Assembly: GCA_025531455.1 (NCBI GenBank)
Contig: JAMYHL010000067.1
Location: 1-64,000, forward strand
Direction: 5' to 3'
DNA length: 64,000 nt
Origin: Apiotrichum sp. Y4204
Taxonomy: Eukaryota > Basidiomycota > Tremellomycetes > Trichosporonales > Trichosporonaceae
A program made the translations under genes and the position numbers. Positions 11,937 to 22,526 of this stretch are shown piece after piece. The first letter of the stretch is position 1, and each line of letters opens with the position of its first letter. Below the pieces are notes generated by a model that was not told where the DNA came from, did not search any database, and saw only the letters and a program-made list of their open reading frames with translations.

Positions 11937-12548
11937 CTAGAATCCAGCACCCCCATCCGCGCCGCCCCCCGTCGTCCCGGCGCCGGCGCCCCAACCCGTT
12001 GCGAGCTTACGGTGCAGCCCGAGCGCACGGCGCACAAGCTGGATCTCGTCCCTGCGTTCCGGGACCTGGGGTCAGTACCGAAGTGTATTCCTGTGTGTCA
12101 TGTGTTATGAACTGCGTGTGTGTTTGAAGCCCGATCAGAGCCCGCTACCCATGGCAAACAGTTCAGAGTCTTCTTTACTCACATCAATATCCAGATAGTT
12201 GCAAGCCGACACCGGATCCCCCGCGGCGCCCCGCTCCTCGACCTTGGGCTCGACGTACGCGAGGATGACCGCAATGGCCTCCTCGGTGCTCTCCGCCGCA
12301 ATGAGCGCGTCCTTGGCGTCGTCGTACTTCGTAATTGGGGCAAGGTAGGGCTGATGTTGTGCCAGTTGATGTCAGTGAGAGAGGATATGCGATCAGGTGA
12401 GGGGCTCCGTAGTACATCCGCGATCGACACGTGAGTTGCCAGCACAATGTACTCGCGTACTCACGAGGTGGTATTCCGCCAAAACGGAGGGATCGGCGCG
12501 CGTCGGCACAGACTTTGTCGGCGCAAGCTTCTTGAAGAGCGACTTCAT
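11937..12548 (-). CDS. Unrecognised small protein, 126 residues
   Basis: Three exons (12548-12465, 12350-12183, 12065-11937) join in phase 0 at both splices, with clean GTGAGT donors, into a 126-residue protein starting MKSLFKKLAP and ending in a Gly-rich tail. The middle is acidic and helix-like (DDAKDALIAAESTEEAIAV). No signal peptide or membrane segment is evident. In-frame joining of two introns of 114 and 117 nt supports a real gene. I do not recognise the family. It is probably a fungal lineage protein, which is inference. Confidence 0.65.
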
Positions 12549-13446
12549 AAAGTAATGGGTGGCAATGGATGGAAGTGAGTAGGGACTGTAGAGTGGAGAG
12601 TGGGTGGTTTGTTGATTCTATTTATGACCCGCTTCACATCGTGGTCTGGCTCATCCCCAGGGCCGGCTGTGCTGAGTGCATCAGTGTGAGTCACCGAAGC
12701 ACAGAGAGGCACTGTCTATACAGGCAGCGGAAAGTCATGTGAAGCCACTGCCCATTGTCCCGATGTCATGTGTGACCATTGCATGCATCGCCTCTTCTGC
12801 GCCTGCTGGCACCAGTTAGGCGGCGATGCAGTCCAAAGCATGACCTCGGTGCCGAGGGTGCCGAGTCGTACACATTGTCGAGAAGAGAAGCATAACTGGG
12901 ATATACAAAGGATATACGCCACAATCCACATTGTGGTGGATCCAGAATGGTGGTATTTGTAATTAATCACCATGGTGATTATCCGAAAAAGAATTGCAAT
13001 TTTGTTGCTCCCGACGAGTAATGGCGTGCCCGCTTTGAGCAAAGCTGGCAAAGTCGCATTTGGCAGGTGGATTAGCATTGGGGTCTCCCTGTCGTAATGG
13101 TGAGTCACAAAACGCGTCCTAATGCTGCCTAATCGCGGACTAGCCGAGAGAAGGAAAAATGGCAGAGGCGCCGATAGCGGAGGCGCACAGGAGCAGAGCA
13201 GAGGCCGCTGTTGATCGGGCGAGCAGTCGTAAGAGTCGTTCAAAGAGTCGCGTCCCAAATCGATTTTCCAGACGACAAGGGGTGTAGGGCAGCAGAGATA
13301 GAACCGAAAGAGCTGCAATCAATCCCGAGCACGATACTTTCTCTCTCTCCGTCACTTGTCAACCTCATCTCCTCAACACCTCGCTACCTCGCTGCGACCT
13401 CGCGACGTTCACGAGCCCCCGAGCCGCGCCCATCACGTGAGCACCG
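12549..13446. promoter_or_regulatory. Divergent intergenic region with two inverted repeats
   Basis: The 898 bases upstream of both the small minus-strand gene and the DMT transporter contain no gene. An 18-base perfect palindrome, TAATCACCATGGTGATTA, lies at 12964-12981, and a CCACAAT/ATTGTGG inverted repeat with a 4-base spacer lies at 12919-12936. Both could be protein-binding sites; none is assigned. Confidence 0.45.
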
Positions 13447-15087
13447 ATGGAGAGCGACCTGCTTCTTCCAAAGTCGCCGCCGAGCACCATGCCTCGGGGC
13501 CACCTCGCACGCCGCTATGTCGTCGGCGTCGTGCTGTTGCTGGGTGTCGTGCTTGTGAGTGGAACCGAGATCGGCGTGGGAGATGTGTCCACAGAGTGAA
13601 AGATACTCTTCTTTTGGAAGGAAACCCTCCGATCCTGACGGCGGATATCATCCGCGCGGTTTGTTCGTAACTCACACTGCAGCTCTGGACGGCCTCGAAC
13701 TTCATCACTGCCGAGCTTGAGACAGGCGATAAGGCGTGGAACAAGCCGTTCCTGTAAGTTTTGGAGACCATACCTCGCGTCGCACGACCATGCTCACAGA
13801 GCAGGATAACATACCTCAACACGTCGAGCTTCGCCTTCTACCTCATCCCGGCCGCGTGGCGATACTGGAAGAAGGGCACGTTCGCGCGCGAAGGGCACGA
13901 CGGATACCGTCCGCTCGATGCCGCGGGACCTGCGTCGGCGGATCTACTCGACACAGGCCTGGCGCTTACTCGCTCCATCTCTCCGTCTTCACCACGGGCG
14001 CCGCTCCCGCCCATTGATGACGACCCCCTCTTCCCGTCCGAGGAGCTAGCCGCCACTCCGCTCCCCAAGCTCACGGTCCGAGAGACGGCCGAGATTGCCG
14101 CGTGGTGGTCGGCCGTCTGGTTCCTTGCCAACTGGAGCTTGAATGCCGCACTGGCGTGGGCAAGTGTCGCCAGCGTAACTATTCTGAGCAGTACCACGAG
14201 TGAGTGCGAAGCTGAGAAGTGAAGCAACGTACGAGAGGGAAGCCCTGTACGAGGCACACCTCATGTTATTCACCTTGGTCACATTGTGACCTATCGCGAA
14301 ACGCGTATGCTGATCAACCCAGGCTTCTTCACTCTCTCCCTTGGGCGCATGTTTCGCGTCGAGGACGTGACGCGGGGCAAGGTCATCGCATCGGTCGCAA
14401 GGTGGGTACCGTGACTGGACAAAACTGACCTGAAGCTTTATCGGTGTCGTTCTCGTGACTCGATCCGATGCGTCTATCTCCAAGGACTCGCTTACTGCGT
14501 CGCTGGCACCGCAGCACCCAATGTGGGGCGACGCCCTTGCTTTGCTCTCCGCACTCTTCTACTCCATCTACGTCATCCTCTTGAAGGTCCGGCTGGGAGA
14601 CGAGTCGCGGGCAGACACGCAGCTCATGCTTGGGTGAGTGCGACCGGCGGCCCAGAAGCCTGTGGTCCCTCTCATCGATTCATTACTAACACTCAGATTT
14701 GCCGGCCTGTTCAACATAATCTTCCTGATTCCCGTCTTCCCGTTGATACACTCACTGGGATGGGAGACATTCGAGCTGCCACCGACTCGCACGGCGTGGG
14801 CTATCATTATCATCAACATGTTCATCACGCTCTCGAGCGACTATCTCTACGTGCTTGCGATGCTCAAGACGACACCGATGCTGGTCACGATCGGCCTGTC
14901 CCTGACTATTCCGTTTGCGCTTCTCGGCTCGATCTTCGTGCCGTCCGCGAATGGCGACAGCATCACGACGATGTCTATCGCAGGGGCGACGCTCGTTGTG
15001 GCTAGTTTCCTCCTCCTCGGATGGCAGGGCTGGGAGGAGCACACGTCCAGTGACGCACTCAACGACGCGGGCGAGCGGGATCAGTAG
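13447..15087 (+). CDS. DMT-superfamily membrane transporter (SLC35F5/Thi74-like)
   Basis: This is a multi-pass drug/metabolite transporter of the EamA type, closest in pattern to yeast Thi74/YML018C and human SLC35F5. Six exons (13447-13554, 13683-13753, 13805-14199, 14323-14401, 14436-14633, 14697-15087) give 413 residues. I count about ten hydrophobic segments, the first being VVGVVLLLGVVLLWTASNF. A cytoplasmic, Ser/Pro-rich loop separates the early helices from the ALAWASVASVTILSSTTSFF segment typical of the family. An upstream in-frame TGA at 13438 sets the ATG at 13447 as start. Intron 4 is 34 nt and ends in GAAG. Substrate is not predictable from sequence. Confidence 0.85.
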
Positions 15088-15448
15088 AAATTTAATTGTT
15101 GTGCATTGGATCGAAGTAACGACTGGACTCTTGCTAATTCAACTTAGAATGTGTAGATGTACGATTGCTTGTGGGAGTAGTGAAAGGAAACGGAGCGCCG
15201 AAGAAGGTGGGAGTGGGAACAGCTGAGGATATTATCAGGACAGGAGGAAGGATGTCGTTGGAACGTCTTCTATCCGACCTGCCAGGCTGCCAAGCCGCCA
15301 ATTCCTTTATCCCGCCTTGCGTCGAAGTCCTCTAGTCTCCATCCACAAATGCAAAAAGGAATCAGAGATCTTGGTGGTAAAGTACTTTCACCGCCCGAAG
15401 GCGCTAAAGTAGCAAATATACAAGAAAATTCATCATTTCCGAGCGCTG
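15088..15448. other. Intergenic region downstream of the DMT transporter
   Basis: This is the 3' flank of the transporter and of the minus-strand tRNA-Gly gene. A run of A at 15425-15428 (T on the minus strand) is the likely polymerase III terminator of the tRNA. No other feature is seen. Confidence 0.5.
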
Positions 15449-15525
15449 TACATCGTAAGGGAGTCGAACCCCTGCCGCGTCGAGGCTGCTGGCAACGACG
15501 CATGATACCGTTTCACCAACGATGT
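15449..15525 (-). tRNA. tRNA-Gly(GCC) with a 6-nt intron
   Basis: The 77-base minus-strand sequence folds as a tRNA. It has a 7-bp acceptor stem ACATCGT/ACGATGT, a 4-bp D stem with GG in the loop, a 5-bp anticodon stem CGTCG/CGACG and a T arm with loop TTCGACT. The anticodon loop is 13 nt; removing GCAGCC at the canonical 37/38 position leaves TTGCCAT with anticodon GCC. The B box GGTTCGACTCC is perfect. A T run follows about 20 bases downstream. The intron call follows from loop length. Confidence 0.88.
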
Positions 15526-15940
15526 GGGATGGTGGGACTTTCGGGGCAGCGTCGCGGCGAATGGCTGCGCGTCAGGGTTGATTGAGGGGTAGTTGGACAG
15601 GAAGGAGATAGGAGAGTGAGGGTGAGGGGCACAGGGAAGGCCCGCGGGGAAAAGAATGGCCGGAAGACAAGGGTGCGGTGGGAGCGAGTCCATGACGAAT
15701 GAACTTGTGATCATAGAAGGTTGACGAGCCAGACCAAAGAAGAAGAATGAATAAAGCAAGTCCATAATGGCAAGTCCTACCTGCTCTCGCCGCGGACAGT
15801 TGATTTGTTGCTCAGTTCTCGTAACAGGGACAGCCATTAACCAAGCTGCTCCGTCAGTAGTGTCAGTTCCTCCTCTCGATATGCTTGCATATCTAAGTAT
15901 ACATGTCGGCGGCTCGAGTTGTGCCTTTAATTCAACTTTC
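15526..15940. other. Intergenic region upstream of tRNA-Gly
   Basis: The 415 bases between the tRNA gene and the stop codon of tRNase Z contain no recognisable gene. Open frames here lack codon bias and homology. Confidence 0.5.
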
Positions 15941-18109
15941 CTAAATGCCCAGTTCTGCTGATGCAACATCCAAATGCCGATTCACGGGAGTCATGTCCCC
16001 AGCTCTTGGCTCAGGCTCGTACCCGACCCATCGCCGCTTGCCGTCCTCCTCGACCCACGCGCCGCCGCAGTTGGCCCAGCTCTTGAGGACCTGGACAATC
16101 TCACGGCGTGACGCGTGCATGATCGCTTGCTCCGAGTGGGTCAACTCGTGGCTCGGGACGCGGAGGACCATAAAGTCGCGGCTTGGGACGGCCAGACGAA
16201 CGGGGTGCTGCTCGGGGCCCGAGAATATGTGGTCCTCACACTCCGGACCATTCCACACCGCACTGATCTGGTTGACCAGCGCCTGCATAATTAGACGCAG
16301 ATGCAGTTCGCTTGCGGTCAGTGGCTGTGGCGGCATGGCGCAAGCTGTCGCGGCTGCCGCAGGTGTTGGGTACGGATATGGGGAAACAGGAGATAAGAGC
16401 GAGGGGAATGCGTCGTTTGTGGTATACCGCGGAGCTGGGAACCTGGGGTGTCAGTGGAGATGATGTCATTTCATACACTCACATGGCGCTGAAGTGATTG
16501 ACCACTACACGGCGCGCACCAATTGCATATGCAAAGTCGCCGACGAGTTCGGGCGTCGAGTGGCCCCGACCGACCGCCTTGTTGCGTACAACGGTACGTT
16601 TGGCCTCAAACTCCTCGACGGCACAGGCGGCGTCGGCTGCGGTCTTGTGTTTCCCGTGGAATATCCATGGTTCACGAATGGTGCCGCGCTCTTTAGCCGC
16701 GAGCTCAAACTCCTTGTCGCGCTTGCTCTCGAGGCTCTGCTCCAGCCCTGAAGCACGAACTGCGCGTCCTTTGTCGCCCTTGAGTATTGATTCCGGGATA
16801 GCGGCGTTGGTGCACTCGTGGATCAGAAGTGAGGCGTTGCAGCAATGAACTTGAAACGCCTCGCTCGGCGTACCACCAGAACAGTCGCCGAAGATAACAA
16901 GCTTGCGGCCCGGTTCACCTGTCGGCTGCGGCGGCTCAATAACGTCACCAGAGGGGAGAGTAAATGGCGGAGGAGTGGGAAGTGTGGTAAGATGAGACAG
17001 CAGAGAGAGGGGGTGTTTGATGGGGGGATCAAGCGCTGCCAACTCCTTGGCGTTCGCCTGTAGCAACGGGATCAGGCGCTGTGTGTCCAGGGGATATCGA
17101 GGGGGCGGCTCCTTCAAAACGTAGCCAAGCGATGGCACTGTCACAAGTCAGCGAGTGTGTTATCTTAAATGCCCACCTCGATGTATTAGTGGACCCGCAG
17201 TTACGCTCCAGCCCTTCATCCCCTTGTGGTTGGCTTCGTCCACAATGTTCTCCCAAACACCGTCTGCGTTCGGACTAATATCTCGGCCGACCGCTTCGTT
17301 GACGTGCAGGTCCTCGGGATTGCAACTGCAGGAAGCCTTCTCTCCTAACGGTACCAGCTCGTGTACAGCTAGCGCGCCCGTGAGCGTCACTTTTGTGAGC
17401 TCAAGAGCATTGCGGATGAACTTTCGCAGTCCAACAGGGCCGTAAATGTTGATATCTGCCTGAAGTACGATTAGTCTGATGCTGAATGCGACATTGCGGA
17501 TACCCACTTTCTTGTTCACACCCTGGTGCCGTAGTCGTTCCAATCCATTTGGCGTCTGGCCAACACCGCTCATGACCACGGCCAGGATTGCCACTGTACC
17601 CAAGATGTGGTCTGCGTGCATGTGCGTGATGAAGATGCGCGAGATGTTCACCATGCGTAATGACGACTGGTGTAGCCGGTTGTTTGTGCCGTCGGCCGCA
17701 TCGAAGACTGTGCAGTAGATCAGCATACCGCCCACACGACAATAGGTGGCAACAGCACCTTGTGCTATTGCTCACGCGACTCACGCCATATGTTGTTTCC
17801 AAAGTCAACGGCAAGCGATGAGCAGTTGCGCGATGTCACTGGTCCGCCACCTGGCTGTCAGTGAGTGTAATCAAGCGCCATCGGGCGATGCGGCGTGAAC
17901 ATACCACTACATGTCCCGAGCTACGCCAGTCAGTTGAGTCCTTCGTCATCTAACCAGCTGGTACATACAAAGTGAACAGTCACTGGGTTCTGAGCTTTGG
18001 TGACCTTTTGCCCGGGTGAGTTCGTGTTCGTGTTCATCTGCTCGGCATGCGAGGGCATGAAGGGTGATCGCGGTCGCGATAAGGGTGGGGAGGTGTCTTG
18101 ACAGGCCAT
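15941..18109 (-). CDS. tRNase Z (tRNA 3' endonuclease), short-type domain order
   Basis: tRNase Z cuts pre-tRNAs after the discriminator base. Exons 18109-17969, 17920-17905, 17850-17785, 17707-17508, 17459-17177, 17137-16483 and 16442-15941 give 620 residues. The metallo-beta-lactamase signature FITHMHADHILG lies near residue 100, preceded by a spliced FLGTCSGGGP glycine loop, and followed by IHECTNA, GHSTPE and NHFSA. A GDCSGGTP stretch stands in place of the usual GDT motif. Exon 2 is only 16 nt and is required to build the glycine loop. The early position of HxHxDH matches the short (ELAC1-like) form, but the protein is much longer than the usual 300-400 residues, because of a long insertion and a C-terminal extension. 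Start is the first in-frame ATG. Confidence 0.87.
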
Positions 18110-18904
18110 GATGTGTGAATGGCCGATATACCAATGTTCAATGTTTGTGTGTAGTGAATGGAGAGGATTCAAAGGTCGGGTCTGTGGCTCGCGCAACCTC
18201 TCTTCTCTGTCTGGTCTTTATCTCTGTTGCTGTCGTCCGTGTGGCGGCTCGCTCGGGGCTCGAGGTTGGGGGTGGACGTTGCCGAGACTCGGAAGATGAA
18301 TGATCAATCATCATCGTCTCCGTTCTCGGTGCCTCTCGGGGGCTTCGGGCTGATCGGAACGGGCCGACAGCCAACCGACACCTGACTGCCGGAAGGCCGA
18401 CTCGGCTTGCCAGACTAGAGACCATAGCCGCCAAGACCGTCCGAAGCGGACGGGAACGGACAGTCGTTCGACCTCCGCAACGCTGCGGGGACTCCGCAAA
18501 TATCGCCACTTCATTTTTAATCCAGTATTTCTCTATTCTACAATTGCACAATTTGTTAATCTTGCCACGTGGAATTGGGAGAAAAGGTGAGAAAATGTCC
18601 CTGCGAAAAATTCAGCAAGATTGGAAGAAATCTTTGAAAGTTGGATGACCAGAGTGTGTAGGTCGCTCGATGCTCGATGCTCGATGGGTGCTGCTCACCA
18701 TCTCCGTTCTCCACACCGTACTCCGTACTCACCATCCGCCCTCGACATCGACCCAAAACGAGTTGGCACTCGACCTGCTACCCGCATTTCACCTCACTCG
18801 AGCAGTCGCCGCACCTGCCTCTCCCCTGAGAGCACCGCCAGCCCCCGGCCACCCCTCTCCACCTCTGATCGTCGCTCCTTCGTTCCCAGGTTAATCGAAC
18901 CGCA
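18110..18904. promoter_or_regulatory. Divergent promoter region, tRNase Z / NOP56
   Basis: The 795 bases contain no gene. GAAAAATT at about 18605 in front of NOP56 resembles the fungal ribosomal RNA processing element, which would fit a ribosome-biogenesis gene, but the match is short. The region nearest NOP56 is rich in CTCACC and CCTCT blocks. Confidence 0.4.
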
Positions 18905-20677
18905 ATGTCGGGCTCTCTTACCCACGTCCTCTACGAGGGCGCATCAGGCTACGCCCTGTTCACCGTCTCCATGCAGGAGGAGATTGCTGCCCGTTCCAAG
19001 GCCCTGCAGGATGTGATCAACGACTACAACAAGTTTGGCCGCATGGTCACCCTCGCGTCGTTCATGCCGTTCACCTCGGCCGCGCAGGCGCTCGAGAACG
19101 CCAACGACGTTTCCGAGGGTGTCCTTAACGACCACCTCCGCAACCTCCTTAACATGGTTATTCCCTCGCAGGGCTCGAAGGGCAACAAGAAGCAGTCGGC
19201 TGTTCTTCTTGGCGTCTCGGAGCGTGGTCTTGCCGGCGCCATCCAGGGCGAGACCGGCATCCCCTGTGACACTGGAGAGCGCGCGCTTGAGCTCATCCGT
19301 GGCATCCGTCTGCACCAGGAGAAGTTCCTCGAGAAGGAGGGTCTCCAGAAGGGCGACGTCAAGGTTGCCCAGCTTGGTCTCGGTCACTCGTACTCTCGTG
19401 GCAAGGTCAAGGTGTGTATTGACGACTGCAATCAAGTTGTCTTCCTCAGACTAACCTTCTTAGTTCAACGTCAACCGTTCGGACAACATGATCATCCAGG
19501 CTATTGCGCTTTCTGACCAGCTCGACAAGGACCTCAACACCTTCGCCATGCGCTGTCGCGAGTGGTACGGATGGCACTTCCCCGAGCTGTACAAGCTTGT
19601 TCCAGACGCTCACCAGTATGCTCGTCTCGCTGTTCTCATCGGTGACCGCACCACCCTCACTGAGGACTCGCTTGAGGACATGCAGGAGATCCTCGACGAT
19701 GACGAGACTCGTGCCAGGAACGTTCTTGACGCCGCCCGTGCCTCGATGGGATCGGACATTAACGAGGTTGACCTTATCAACATCTCCACCTTCGCCGAGC
19801 GTGTCGTCCGCCTTGCCGAGTACCGCCAAAGCCTCCGCCGCTACCTCGTCGAGAAGATGAACATTGTCGCCCCCAACCTTGCTGCCCTTATCGGCGAGAC
19901 CATCGCTGCCCGTCTCATCGCGCACGCTGGATCGCTTACCAACCTCGCCAAGTACCCGGCGTCGACTGTTCAGATCCTCGGTGCTGAGAAGGCTCTTTTC
20001 CGTGCCCTCAAGACCAAGGGCAACACCCCCAAGTACGGCCTTATCTACCACTCGTCGTTCATCGGCCGCGCGGGTGCCAAGCACAAGGGCCGTATCTCGC
20101 GTTTCCTTGCTAACAAGTGCTCCATCGCCTGCAGGATCGACTGCTTCACTGATGTGCCCACCAACAAGTTCGGCGAGGCTCTCCGTGCGCAGGTTGAGGA
20201 GCGGCTCAACTTCTTCGAGGTGAGTCACCCCGAAGGTATATTTTGAGACCGGGAACTGACCGCTTTTAGACCGGCACTCCCGTTTCGAAGAACGCCGACG
20301 CCATGCAGAAGGCCCTGACTGCCATCGCTGCCGACCTCGGAGACGATGACGATGACGACGATAACGAGGACGGTGACGTTGACGAGGCCGACATCACTGC
20401 CGCCGCTAAGCAGGTTGAGAAGGATCAGGCCGAGGCCCAGAAGAACCGTGCTCCGATGGACGCCGACCTAGCAAAGATCGTTGCTTCTGCCGACACTCCC
20501 TCCAAGAAGGAGAAGAAGGACAAGAAGGACAAGAAGGAGAAGAAGGAGAAGAAGGAGAAGCGCAAGGCGGAGGACGACGCTGATGAGGACGAGGCAAGGC
20601 GAAAGAAGGAGAAGAAGGAGAAGAAGGAGAAGAAGGAAAAGAAGGACAAGAAGGACAAGAAGAAGAACAAGGACTAA
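18905..20677 (+). CDS. NOP56: Nop56, box C/D snoRNP core protein
   Basis: Nop56 pairs with Nop58 on box C/D snoRNAs in the nucleolus and guides rRNA 2'-O-methylation and pre-rRNA processing. Exons 18905-19411, 19464-20219 and 20270-20677 give 556 residues. The N-terminal domain starts [15 protein letters not shown], followed by a coiled coil and the NOP domain with [34 protein letters not shown] and [20 protein letters not shown]. The C-terminus is an acidic Asp run followed by Lys-rich KKE/KKD repeats, as in other eukaryotic Nop56 proteins. Codon use is strongly biased to C-ending codons, fitting high expression. Confidence 0.97.
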
Positions 20678-22434
20678 ACCCTCTTGTCTTCATCTCGCTC
20701 CTCCTACTTGCCTCCAACTCTCATTCTCATTCACCACATCTTGCCCCCTCATCCCGCCCCAACCCTACTGTCTCAAAATGCTCCTCTAGATATCTCTCAC
20801 GCTCAGCCCTGGATCGGGCCTGCCTGGGCGTGGATGGCGCATGTCCATCGTGTACTACTGGCCTCACTTCTTCCTATCTTTCATGCATTCGCATCGGACC
20901 ACTATGACACTGTGCTGCAACAATGCGAATCTTATGTAGAAAACCTTTTCGATGAGGATGACTGAGGAGGAAACGTGAGGGTCACATTTGCTACAAAAAG
21001 CCTGGGGGCTTCAGTTGTTTCTGCCCCACTGTGCTCTGCGCCTCGACGGTCTGACTGCAATACAATACAAACTGATGCACCCGTGCGCCTGCCCAACCAA
21101 GCCACCCCATCACTGATTGCTACTCATAAGCGCTGATCTGCACTGTGCACTACGAGGCGCGACGCGTGACGCGTTCAATTCACACGATGACTGACGGGTT
21201 GACGGACGCGTTCGGAAGCGAACTCATGATCCGTCGCGTGATTCGCGCGTTACTACTAAACTCGATATTGAATCTGGCACCCCACTGTCACTGGATGTGA
21301 ACATTAGTTGAGCTGCGGCCGACCCTGCACACGTCGCGCTAGAGCTCATGAGGTCGAGCGAAAGGTCAGACAAGGGCAATTGCTGTAGCAGCTAGATGAA
21401 ATCGGGAGACCAAATGCAGAAGGCTTGTTGACTTTGTTGCACGTTACCTACCCCGTGCTGGAAGCAAGTATTTATCTTTGATTTCTGAGGGGATCAGGTT
21501 CTCGCGTCCCTCTACAGATCTCCGGTACCGCGCCGTGGCTCATGTGGGCTGTTACTCAGCTGTTCGCGTCGCGTCGCGCCAAGCCAAGTCACCGCAGCGG
21601 TGACCTCATATGGTTGGCGTCCCTCTATTAGTGCGTGGACACTTCTGAATGCTGAACAAAAACAAACGCATGCGTCAGGGTGCACTTATCGGCCGACAGC
21701 GCAACAGCGCGATGTTGGGCATGTGGATGTGCATGTGAGCCCGGTGATCCGGTGAATGATCCTGTGCAAGGGAGTGAAAGGGAGTGAGATCATTGGCCAC
21801 CTTACGTGACACTTTTAGTGTTGGTAATGTTTGTGCTTCCGCTTTTGCAGCGCGTCCACAACGCGTCGCGTCGCCAGATCTCTCGCCTGATGCTGCACAT
21901 GAGCCAGACATCCGTGATCCAAGGGACCAAAATCGAGAAAAGGGGGCGCGCGGCGCGTCCTGACGCGTGTGACCTTTTTTTGACTTTTCGCGACTTTTGC
22001 CAGCCAGGTTCTGTTTTCTGCCATCCAGGGGTGCTTATCACGCGTCCGATATGAAAAAACAAACACCACCCTAAAAACACATCATTTTTCTCCGACACGG
22101 TCAGGATTACTGGACGCGTCGCGCCAGATGGTTTATAAGCTGGCACGTCCCCTCTGTTCCCCCCTTCTTTCTCTTCTCCACACATTCCATCTCCCCAAAC
22201 CACCTCTCTCCGTCCATAAACACAGCACTCTATACGTGTCTGTCTGTAGCATCGCCTGTCCCTCGTGCGTTATTTCTAGCCAACGCCTGCTACACCTTCA
22301 ACGCGTTATTCTAGTCGCTTGGGTCATCCATGTAAGTAGGACGCAACGGGAAGAAGGCTGGTGCTGACGCGTCAGACGGGACTCGATCCACTCTTATCCC
22401 ATCTCATTGTACGCGTAGATAATCCTCAATCATT
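20678..22434. promoter_or_regulatory. Long intergenic region, 3' of NOP56 and 5' of RNR1
   Basis: No gene is visible in these 1.76 kb. The first 300 bases are the NOP56 3' flank. From 21162 on it contains ten of the eleven ACGCGT boxes described separately. Short TC-rich tracts (22150-22200) directly precede RNR1. Confidence 0.6.
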
Positions 22435-22526
22435 ATGTGGGTTTACAAGCGCGACGGCCGCAAGGAGAACGTGGCCTTTGACAAGGTGAGTCCCATCAAT
22501 TTTCCAATCCAGGGCCATCGACGCGT
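21162..22526 (+). promoter_or_regulatory. Cluster of eleven MluI cell-cycle boxes (ACGCGT) upstream of RNR1
   Basis: ACGCGT occurs at 21162, 21169, 21206, 21861, 21963, 22040, 22114, 22301, 22367, 22411 and, inside RNR1 intron 1, 22521. Elsewhere in the window it appears only singly, roughly once per few kilobases. ACGCGT is the known binding site of MBF (Mbp1-Swi6 in budding yeast, Res1/2-Cdc10 in fission yeast), which drives G1/S transcription, and ribonucleotide reductase is a classic MBF target. Binding here is inferred. Confidence 0.8.

Noticed and set aside
19446..20228. 260-codon open frame antisense to NOP56
   Set aside because: Shadow frame of a biased gene; the NOP56 protein on the other strand is unambiguous.
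20684..20965. Small open frame after NOP56, ending in an acidic tail
   Set aside because: No homology, it overlaps the NOP56 3' flank and no splice partner was found.
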